A DNA stretch of 13,010 nucleotides, taken from positions 1 through 13,010 of the forward strand of contig CALMGO010000368.1 of the NCBI GenBank assembly GCA_937863625.1, in the 5' to 3' direction. The DNA is from an uncultured bacterium (GTDB taxonomy: Bacteria; Planctomycetota; DG-23; SLPQ01). The notes under the pieces are model-generated. The model was given only the letters and a program-made list of their open reading frames with translations, did not search any database and was not told where the DNA came from. Shown here in pieces: positions 8,133 through 13,010 of this stretch; the stretch's first letter is position 1; each line of letters opens with the position of its first letter. The translations under genes were made by a program, and so were the position numbers.

Positions 8133-9239
8133 CTATTGACTGGATGAACCCGCCATGCGTCCCAATGTGCCGGGTCGGCGGCTTATGTGCGTCAGAACTT
8201 CGCACCCCTTCCCGGTGACCAGAACCATATCCTCCACGCGCACTCCACCGACAGCCGGCAGGTAGATGCCTGGCTCGACAGTCACAACCATCCCCTCTTT
8301 GAGGCGGATCTTGCTGCTGGGTGAAAGCGAGGGGCCTTCGTGAACCTCCAAGCCCACTCCGTGGCCGAGGCCGTGTCCGAAAAAGTCGCCGTAGCCGGCA
8401 TCGCTTATAACCTTGCGCGCGACAGCGTCAACACGCGCGGCGGACACACCGGGGCGGATAACCGCTATCGCCGCCTTCTGCGCGGCGTTAACGACGGGCA
8501 AAATCGCGCATATTTGCGGCGTCACTTTACCCCAGGCCACCACCCGTGTCAAGTCAGAATTGTACCGGCGGAGGCGCGCGCCCCAGTCTACCAGAAGCGT
8601 CGTGGAATCACAAAGCCTTTTGTCGCTTGGCTTTGCGTGAGGAAGGCTTGAATTAGGCTCAGCGGCCGCTATGGTCTCGAACGCAGAGCCTGAGGCGCCG
8701 TGCCCCCGCATGTGATGGTCAAGAGTCGCAGCAAAACTCTCTTCGCTTGCGCAGCCATCCAAGTCGGCCAAGGTCGCTTTCATCGACTGCTCCGCGACGC
8801 GCACGGCAGCCTTGATGGCCACTATTTCACGAGCGTCTTTGACAAGGCGCAGCTGCTCAACAAGACCCAATTTACCGACGAACCTTACCCGTCTGCCGAG
8901 CCGCTTCGAGAGGGCCTCATGCATGGCCACTGACAGGTCGGCACTCTCAAAGGCCACAAGGGCGCCAACAGCCTTGAGGATCTCGGCGGTCGTGTCGGCC
9001 ATGCCGCGCGTCCGGATGTGCGCTTGCCACCCCGGACAGCTCCTGGCCGCCTCTTCGGCAAAGCGCGAGTCGGTCACGAGTATTCGCTTTCGGGCGGAAA
9101 GCACGAGCCACGAGTCTTCGCCGGTGAACCCTGAAAGGTAATAGACGTTTTCAGGCTTGGTTATGAGAATCGCGCCACAGCCGGCGCGGACGACTTTTCT
9201 CAAGAGCGCAGCACACCTTTGCGCAAGAAACTCGCTCAC
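8133..9239 (-). CDS. pepP: Xaa-Pro aminopeptidase / M24B metallopeptidase
   Basis: A cytoplasmic dimetal peptidase of family M24B that removes N-terminal residues before proline (Xaa-Pro aminopeptidase or Xaa-Pro dipeptidase type). With the GTG start at 9239 it has 368 residues, typical of the family. The N-terminal creatinase-like domain includes TKPENVYYLSGFTG. The catalytic domain shows all five metal ligands: Asp218 and Asp229 in DWGARLRRYNSDLTR, His293 in GHGLGHGVGLEVHEGP, Glu322 in VTVEPGIY and Glu336 in GVRVEDM. The frame extends to an ATG at 9293, but that codon overlaps the spacer and -10 of a strong promoter and has no ribosome binding site. The GTG has GGGGAG 6 bases upstream and gives the usual family N-terminus. 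It is the first gene of the cluster leading into accB. Exact substrate preference cannot be read from sequence. Confidence 0.93.
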   Translation of the reverse strand: MSEFLAQRCAALLRKVVRAGCGAILITKPENVYYLSGFTGEDSWLVLSARKRILVTDSRFAEEAARSCPGWQAHIRTRGMADTTAEILKAVGALVAFESADLSVAMHEALSKRLGRRVRFVGKLGLVEQLRLVKDAREIVAIKAAVRVAEQSMKATLADLDGCASEESFAATLDHHMRGHGASGSAFETIAAAEPNSSLPHAKPSDKRLCDSTTLLVDWGARLRRYNSDLTRVVAWGKVTPQICAILPVVNAAQKAAIAVIRPGVSAARVDAVARKVISDAGYGDFFGHGLGHGVGLEVHEGPSLSPSSKIRLKEGMVVTVEPGIYLPAVGGVRVEDMVLVTGKGCEVLTHISRRPGTLGRMAGSSSQ

Positions 9240-9245
9240 AGCACT

Positions 9246-9251
9246 CTCCCC
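9246..9251 (-). promoter_or_regulatory. Ribosome binding site that fixes the pepP start
   Basis: GGGGAG lies 6 bases upstream of the GTG at 9239-9237. It supports this start over the upstream ATG at 9293, which has no Shine-Dalgarno-like sequence. Confidence 0.7.
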
Positions 9252-9284
9252 GGCTTTCGCGAAAAAGTTCCGATACCGCGAACT

Positions 9285-9313
9285 ATTGTACATGCGGAGG
9301 CGTTACTTGTCAC
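9285..9313 (-). promoter_or_regulatory. Sigma70-type promoter for the pepP-accB-accC-amaP-pfk cluster
   Basis: On the minus strand, GTGACA (9313-9308) and TACAAT (9290-9285) are separated by exactly 17 bases. Each box matches the consensus at 5 of 6 positions. Transcription would begin near 9278, leaving a leader of about 40 bases before the pepP GTG. It sits in the 86-bp gap after the HD-GYP gene. The match is read directly; activity is inferred. Confidence 0.65.
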
Positions 9314-9325
9314 GCAGGAGGGGGA

Positions 9326-10291
9326 CTACTTGCCGAGAAGGTGGACAAAAACGCGGAAGTACTCCGGTTCGAAATGTGTGCCAATGCCTTCCTTCATTAC
9401 TTTGAGCGCTGGATATGACGCGACTGCGTCCTTGTAGGTGCGCCTGCTGGTGAGGGCGTCAAAGCAGTCCGCAATCGCGGCGACTTTGGCAAACTGGTGT
9501 ATCTGGCCGTTGCGCTTGCCTTTGGGGTAGCCGGTGCCGTCGATGCGTTCGTGATGTTCCAGAATTACGGCCGTCGAGTCTTCGCTGAAGGGGGCATCGG
9601 GATCGAGAAGCGATATGCCTATTTCGGGATGCTTTTTCATCTCCTGCCATTCAGACTCCGTCAGCGGGCCGCGCTTTCTCAAGATAGCCGGAGAGATTCT
9701 GGTCTTTCCGACATCGTGAAATATCGCGCCGACTCCGAAGTCCATCAGTTCAGTCTGCGAGCGCAGGCCGACCTGTTCGGCGAGCGCCAACCCTATAGTG
9801 CAGACATTGACCGAATGGGTGTAGGTGTAGTAGTCATACGACGTGAGGGACATCAGCTGGTGAAAAGCGTCCTTGCCGTGCAGGATATATCCGATTGTGT
9901 TGCGGACTACATCCTCGCTACGGCGGAAGTTCTCCGGCGCGTCCGGACGGTCCAGTATGTCCTGCACAAGACGGAGGGACGACTGATAGAGTATCCTTGC
10001 TTTTGCCTTTGTGGGAAGTGTGGGGCTCGAGATTATGCGGTCGAGGTTCTTCTCGATATAGCGGCTCAGTACCCCCGACTGATCATGCTTGACCAGTATC
10101 TGGGGGTTATCCGTTTCGGCAAGTCTCGCCCGGGTTTCGTGGAGAAAAGGAAGGTCTTTGCTCCGATAGAGCACCGGAAGCGGCGAACTGGTCGGCCAGA
10201 TGTAGATGTCAAAATCCACGACCGTGTCAACCTGCAGCAAAGACAGGTCTACAGTAGCGTACCCCGCCGGAGTTTTTCTTTTGCTCGACAT
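9326..10291 (-). CDS. HD-GYP domain protein, predicted cyclic-di-GMP phosphodiesterase
   Basis: The 321-residue protein has an N-terminal region (about 1-120) with a PilZ-like or DUF3391-like strand-rich start (VDLSLLQVDTVVDFDIYIW) and no membrane segment, then an HD-GYP domain (about 145-321). Metal and catalytic residues are intact: His159 in HSVNV, His192-Asp193 in HDVGK, His221 in KHPEIG, His246-His247 in HHERIDGTGYP, and the GYP signature at 254-256. Enzymes of this family hydrolyse c-di-GMP to pGpG or GMP. It has no receiver domain, so the input signal may come through the N-terminal region. The ATG at 10291 is used; a GTG three codons upstream (10300), with AGGGG before it, is an alternative. 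It follows rsmA by 80 bp and precedes the pepP promoter. Activity and signal are inferred. Confidence 0.93.
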   Translation of the reverse strand: MSSKRKTPAGYATVDLSLLQVDTVVDFDIYIWPTSSPLPVLYRSKDLPFLHETRARLAETDNPQILVKHDQSGVLSRYIEKNLDRIISSPTLPTKAKARILYQSSLRLVQDILDRPDAPENFRRSEDVVRNTIGYILHGKDAFHQLMSLTSYDYYTYTHSVNVCTIGLALAEQVGLRSQTELMDFGVGAIFHDVGKTRISPAILRKRGPLTESEWQEMKKHPEIGISLLDPDAPFSEDSTAVILEHHERIDGTGYPKGKRNGQIHQFAKVAAIADCFDALTSRRTYKDAVASYPALKVMKEGIGTHFEPEYFRVFVHLLGK

Positions 10292-10314
10292 ATCCCCCAC
10301 CAGACCCCTCTAAT

Positions 10315-10347
10315 CAGGCTGGCGCCCGTTGCTTCGGGCTTCGCCTG
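10315..10347. other. Two-tier hairpin in the rsmA to HD-GYP gap
   Basis: Outer arms CAGGC (10315-10319) and GCCTG (10343-10347) enclose inner arms GCCCG (10324-10328) and CGGGC (10335-10339), with a 6-base loop. There is no T-tract on either strand. It lies upstream of the HD-GYP ribosome binding region and might stabilise or separate the two messages. Chance GC pairing is possible. Confidence 0.35.
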
Positions 10348-10371
10348 GCGGTTGCCCCTGTTGTCGTATGA

Positions 10372-11277
10372 TCACCTACTGTCAGGCCGCATACTCACAG
10401 CGCCTGCGATATCCCTGAATGCTTCAACTGGAAGCCGAAAGACCCTTTCTTCAAGCGGGATTCCCATTAGAGAGAGGCGTTCCCCTACTCTGATTATATC
10501 ATAATCGTCAATATCGGCGGCCTTCATGACCGTAATGAGACGTTTTCGCCTTTGAGTGAGCAGAACCGACACTACCCTTCGGAGGTTTTGGAGATCACCG
10601 GCAAGAGCGCGTTTCTCGGCTGATGGCGTGATTTCCACGATGGCGGAATCCACCTTCGGCTTTGGCCAGAAAACGCCAGGTCCGAGCGTTTTGACCAACT
10701 TCCGGTCGGCCAAAAGGGCTGAAAGCACCGAAATATAGCCGAACGCATCCGTCCCCGGTCCGGCCAGGAGGCGGCCGGCCACCTCCTTCTGGCAGGTGAA
10801 TAGCGCCCCGGCAAACTCGGTGGCACCCTCCCCTTCGAGGACGGCCTGGACGATCGGCGTGGCCGCCGAATAAGGCAGGTTGGCGACGAGCCGCAGCGCA
10901 GCGCCACTGGCGCGTTCCCTCGCCGCGGCAACCGCCTGGACAACGTCGGCCCCCCATCTATGCGACGCTCCAAGCGCGTCGGCATGCACGAGCGTGAGGT
11001 TTGGAAACGGCGCGAGCCTTTCGAGAGAGAGTTCGTAAAGTCCTCGGTCGATTTCAACTGAGACGACCCAGAGAGCCTTCTGGCAGAGTCGCTCGGTCAG
11101 AAACCCCGCCCCCGTCCCGACCTCAAGGACTATGTCGCCCGCGTCAACGCCAGATGCCTTCACGATAAAATCGAGCATCGCCCGGTCAATCATGAAGTTC
11201 TGCCCGAGTTTCCTGCTTGGCCGGATGCCTCTTCGCCGCAATTCCTCGGCCAGGGCTATGTTTCCCACGCTTTGCAT
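10372..11277 (-). CDS. rsmA: 16S rRNA (adenine1518-N6/adenine1519-N6)-dimethyltransferase
   Basis: RsmA (KsgA) dimethylates two adjacent adenines in the 3' helix of 16S rRNA during 30S maturation, using S-adenosylmethionine. The 301-residue protein shows the family motifs in order: RKLGQNF (22-28), the SAM loop EVGTGAGFLT (52-61), VEID (74-77), HAD (98-100), the catalytic NLPYSAATPI (133-142), QKEVAGRLL, and FWPKPKVDSA. The basic segment TQRRKR in the C-terminal helical domain fits RNA binding. The ATG at 11277 has GGAG 5 bases upstream and lies 21 bp after the ribE stop, so the two genes are probably co-transcribed. The protein is slightly longer than the E. coli enzyme, partly from an Ala-rich stretch around residues 111-125. 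The call is secure. Confidence 0.97.
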   Translation of the reverse strand: MQSVGNIALAEELRRRGIRPSRKLGQNFMIDRAMLDFIVKASGVDAGDIVLEVGTGAGFLTERLCQKALWVVSVEIDRGLYELSLERLAPFPNLTLVHADALGASHRWGADVVQAVAAARERASGAALRLVANLPYSAATPIVQAVLEGEGATEFAGALFTCQKEVAGRLLAGPGTDAFGYISVLSALLADRKLVKTLGPGVFWPKPKVDSAIVEITPSAEKRALAGDLQNLRRVVSVLLTQRRKRLITVMKAADIDDYDIIRVGERLSLMGIPLEERVFRLPVEAFRDIAGAVSMRPDSR

Positions 11278-11298
11278 CGCCGCTCCGACGGGCTTTTC

Positions 11299-11958
11299 TC
11301 AGTAACCGGCTTTTTCAAGGTCCTTGAGCGTGAGCGGCGCGCCTGCGGAAGCGCCGCCCATCGCGCGCAGATAGCCCACAACATGCCTGCCAATGATGTC
11401 CACTTCGATGTTGACCTGCGCGCCTTCTTTGAGTCCGCCGAGAGTCGTCCGGGCGAGCGTCTCCGGTATGATAGCTGCTTTGGCCACGTTTCGTTCGAGC
11501 GAAGCAACCGTAAGACTGACCCCTTCCACCGCTATGGAGCCTTTCGGAACAACATAGACGAGTAGTTCGCCGGGAAGCGCAACCGACAATTCTGCAAATT
11601 CGCCCTGCCTTGCGAGACCTTCCAACCGCCCTGTCCCATCGATATGGCCGCTGACAAAGTGCCCCGATATGTCGTCGCCTATGCGAAGCGCGCGTTCGAC
11701 ATTAACTCTACTGCCGCCGGTCAGTTTCGATAAGTTTGTTTTTGCCATCGTCTCTTCGCTCATATCGAAAGAGATTTCATTCTCATTTGCCGATACTACT
11801 GTAAGGCAGGCCCCGTTCACACTTATGCTCTCGCCGGGTCGCGGCTCAGGTCTATCGGCCGTGCCGGCCCAGGGGTTTCCCATGGTCAAAACGGCGCCCG
11901 TCCGGCGCCGAGCCAGACGGACTACCAGCGGTGTGTGCTCTATGATGCCGGTGAACAT
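11299..11958 (-). CDS. ribE: Riboflavin synthase, alpha chain
   Basis: This enzyme converts two 6,7-dimethyl-8-ribityllumazine molecules into riboflavin plus a pyrimidine, the last step of vitamin B2 synthesis. The 219 residues form two lumazine-binding barrels. The first begins MFTGIIEH, where Phe2 is part of the active site, and contains VNGACLTV (48-55) with Cys51. GHFVSGHIDGTG (99-110) supplies His105, and PKGSIAVEGVSLTV (138-151) lies in the second barrel. The frame could extend 17 codons upstream to 12009, but the ATG at 11958 gives the invariant MFTGIIE start and has GGAG 8 bases upstream. The extended form would also cross the divergent dyad. No other rib genes are in the window, so the pathway genes are dispersed. 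The call is secure. Confidence 0.97.
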   Translation of the reverse strand: MFTGIIEHTPLVVRLARRRTGAVLTMGNPWAGTADRPEPRPGESISVNGACLTVVSANENEISFDMSEETMAKTNLSKLTGGSRVNVERALRIGDDISGHFVSGHIDGTGRLEGLARQGEFAELSVALPGELLVYVVPKGSIAVEGVSLTVASLERNVAKAAIIPETLARTTLGGLKEGAQVNIEVDIIGRHVVGYLRAMGGASAGAPLTLKDLEKAGY

Positions 11959-11980
11959 GGGCGATCTCCAATAGCGTGGC

Positions 11981-12009
11981 TGGATAAAACGTAACTCCTT
12001 GCATGGCAA
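11981..12009 (-). promoter_or_regulatory. Candidate promoter for ribE-rsmA
   Basis: On the minus strand, TTGCCA (12009-12004, 5 of 6 consensus) and TATCCA (11986-11981, 3 of 6) are 17 bases apart. The -35 and spacer lie within the 33-bp dyad. The -10 is weak, so this is a candidate only. Confidence 0.35.
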
Positions 12010-12020
12010 GGAACAACGTT
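11988..12020. promoter_or_regulatory. 33-bp dyad, candidate operator between divergent genes
   Basis: The inner arms TCCTTGC (11996-12002) and GCAAGGA (12006-12012) pair perfectly around ATG. The outer arms AACGT (11988-11992) and ACGTT (12016-12020) are also perfect complements, each separated from the inner arm by 3 unpaired bases. It overlaps the candidate ribE promoter and lies 20 bp upstream of the rightward -35 box. The layered symmetry suits a dimeric regulator site, but no binding protein can be named. It does not resemble an FMN riboswitch. Confidence 0.45.
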
Positions 12021-12040
12021 ATCGTAATTTCGAATTTTAC

Positions 12041-12069
12041 TTGACGATTGCCCTATTGCAAGGTAGATT
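12041..12069 (+). promoter_or_regulatory. Sigma70-type promoter for the MshEN-domain gene
   Basis: TTGACG (12041-12046, 5 of 6) and TAGATT (12064-12069, 4 of 6) are spaced by exactly 17 bases. An A/T-rich run at 12024-12039 lies just upstream and could act as an UP element. Transcription would begin near 12076, giving a leader of roughly 28 bases. Confidence 0.6.
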
Positions 12070-12103
12070 CCCCTGATGAGGGGGAGGCATTTCGGACCGA
12101 ACT

Positions 12104-12814
12104 ATGGCAAATATCCGCCGGATGACGAAGAAGCGTCTCGGAGAACTCCTGCTTCAAGAGGGGCTCATCACCGACGAGCAGCTTGAGATATCGCTTGAAG
12201 AACAACAGCAGACAGGCGAGCTCATCGGCGAGATTCTGGTTCGCAAAGGGTACGTCAACGAATCTGATATTGCACGGACCATATCGCTGCAATTCTCATT
12301 TCCGTACCTTTCGGTATCTCATTACTATATCGGCCCGGAAGTACAAGGGCTTTTCGGCCTTGAAACGCTTGAAAAACACTGTTTTGTGCCGATAGACCGG
12401 TTCGGCGACGTCCTTGGTATAGTCATCGCGGGTCTTCTCGAACAGGACACGATAGACGAAATCGAGAAGAAGACAGGCGCCACGATACAGGTCTATGTGG
12501 GCAAGGTCAGTGAGGTAAAACAGGTAATCAGGGAGAAATTTGCGGAAAAAGCCTCCAAGGCAAAGGTGGCCGCTCCCGCTGAAGAGGTAGTTGATGTGAC
12601 CGCGCCTCTTACGGCAGCAACAGCCCCCAAGAAGAAGGCCCCCGAAGAGCCCGAGGTCGAAGACCTCGCAGACCTTGTCGCAGGCGCTGATTCAGGAGAG
12701 TCACAACTGGAAGGCGACGCCGCCGTCGTGGAGCAACTCGAAAAGCAATTCAAGCAATTCCGCGACATCGAAGAAGAGGCTGGAGAATCCGGCGACGAGG
12801 ACGATGACTCCTGA
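12104..12814 (+). CDS. Stand-alone MshEN (GspE/PilB N-terminal) domain protein with acidic tail
   Basis: Residues about 8-148 match the N-terminal domain of type II secretion / type IV pilus ATPases (T2SSE_N, MshEN). Residues 11-34 fit the 24-residue c-di-GMP-binding pattern of MshEN domains, with Arg11, Leu12, Gly13, Gly20, Leu27, Leu31 and Gln34 in register; residues 40-63 form a second, more divergent copy with Gly42, Gly49 and Gln63. The rest of the domain follows (PYLSVSHYYIGPEV, then TGATIQVYVG). Instead of the ATPase there is a linker rich in Ala, Pro and Lys (about 150-180) and a very acidic tail ending DEDDDS, with a short helix QLEKQFKQFRDIEEE near 211. It may be a c-di-GMP-responsive adaptor; that is inference. 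The ATG at 12104 lies 16 bases after GGGGGAGG, a long spacing; Met7 (12122) is an alternative start. The gene is divergent from ribE. Confidence 0.85.
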   Translation: MANIRRMTKKRLGELLLQEGLITDEQLEISLEEQQQTGELIGEILVRKGYVNESDIARTISLQFSFPYLSVSHYYIGPEVQGLFGLETLEKHCFVPIDRFGDVLGIVIAGLLEQDTIDEIEKKTGATIQVYVGKVSEVKQVIREKFAEKASKAKVAAPAEEVVDVTAPLTAATAPKKKAPEEPEVEDLADLVAGADSGESQLEGDAAVVEQLEKQFKQFRDIEEEAGESGDEDDDS

Positions 12815-12829
12815 CGCTTCGGCCGTCGG

Positions 12830-13010
12830 TTAGAGAAGCCTCCTGTAAAGCCGCTCAAGTGCATCAACCATCACATCCGCCCTGAAACGCTGCCTGCAGA
12901 GCTCCCGTCCGGCGTGTGCCATACGCTGCGCCCGGCCGGGGTCTGTCAGAGCCTCGACGATGGCCGCCGACAATCCGTCGACTTCCCTGGGCGGCAGGAG
13001 CCACCCGGTC
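12830..13010 (-). CDS. Glycosyltransferase family 4-type, C-terminal end (5' part outside window)
   Basis: A minus-strand frame entering from the right edge ends at TAA (12832-12830) and gives 59 residues. The sequence starts TGWLLPPREVDGLSAAIVEA, continues with LTDPGRAQRMAHAGREL and ends LERLYRRLL. This is the standard C-terminus of GT-B, GT4-like enzymes, where (T/R)GWLVPPGD-D-L is followed by a helix with an LxDP motif and the final helix packing back on the N-terminal domain. Such enzymes add sugars to lipids, glycans or small molecules in envelope polysaccharide pathways; donor and acceptor cannot be judged from this fragment. It converges on the MshEN gene with only 15 bp between stops and no clear terminator. 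Confidence 0.8.
   Translation of the reverse strand, partial: TGWLLPPREVDGLSAAIVEALTDPGRAQRMAHAGRELCRQRFRADVMVDALERLYRRLL

Noticed and set aside
6353..8218. 621-codon open frame on the plus strand
   Set aside because: It is the antisense of accC, accB and the end of pepP, three secure genes with intact motifs. Its length follows from strong codon bias on the opposite strand, and the translation shows no known domain.
9497..10504. 335-codon open frame on the plus strand
   Set aside because: It is antisense to the HD-GYP gene and the end of rsmA, both with complete catalytic motifs. No ribosome binding site or domain supports it.
11959..12103. Possible FMN riboswitch upstream of ribE
   Set aside because: The leader is short and lacks the conserved AGGGGNNAG-type segments and multi-helix layout of that riboswitch; only a simple dyad is seen.
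12812..12832. Bidirectional terminator between the convergent MshEN and glycosyltransferase genes
   Set aside because: The 15-bp gap offers only a possible 4-bp stem and no T-tract in either direction, too weak to call.

Overview
This window comes from a GC-rich bacterial chromosome, probably a diderm from an environmental lineage. Every gene recognised is a bacterial core or envelope gene, and no plasmid, phage, insertion-sequence, tRNA, rRNA or CRISPR signal was seen. The mix hints at a Planctomycetes-like or other uncultured phylum: a very large secreted PQQ-type beta-propeller protein, an AmaP-type membrane protein beside accBC, a PPi-type phosphofructokinase and a stand-alone MshEN domain. 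I cannot fix the phylum from sequence alone.

Layout. Almost everything is read leftward (minus strand). From right to left after a divergent promoter region at about 11959-12103, the order is ribE (riboflavin synthase), rsmA (16S rRNA dimethyltransferase), an HD-GYP c-di-GMP phosphodiesterase, and then a good sigma70-type promoter (9285-9313). That promoter serves a tight cluster: pepP (Xaa-Pro peptidase), accB, accC (the biotin carrier and biotin carboxylase of acetyl-CoA carboxylase), amaP-like, and a phosphofructokinase with PPi-type active-site residues. Next comes an open reading frame of more than 1,500 codons that runs off the left edge. It has no stop inside the window. It encodes an exported protein with a signal peptide, a beta-sandwich, a helical repeat region, a PQQ-like propeller and a CBM9-like C-terminal domain. 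Rightward from the divergent region lies a 236-residue MshEN-domain protein with a long acidic tail. It converges on the 3' end of a glycosyltransferase that enters from the right edge.

How the genes work together. The pepP-accB-accC-amaP-pfk block looks like a housekeeping operon linking fatty-acid precursor supply, an envelope-associated protein and glycolysis. The HD-GYP enzyme and the MshEN protein could form a c-di-GMP degradation and reception pair, although they are not in one operon.

Most notable features. A perfect 13-bp inverted repeat followed by a T-rich tract, with the shape of an intrinsic terminator, lies inside the signal-peptide codons of the giant secreted protein; a second GC hairpin lies just upstream of that start codon. 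A 33-bp dyad sits over the ribE/MshEN divergent promoters. Two start sites (pepP and amaP) are better placed downstream of the longest open frame, on ribosome-binding-site and promoter evidence.
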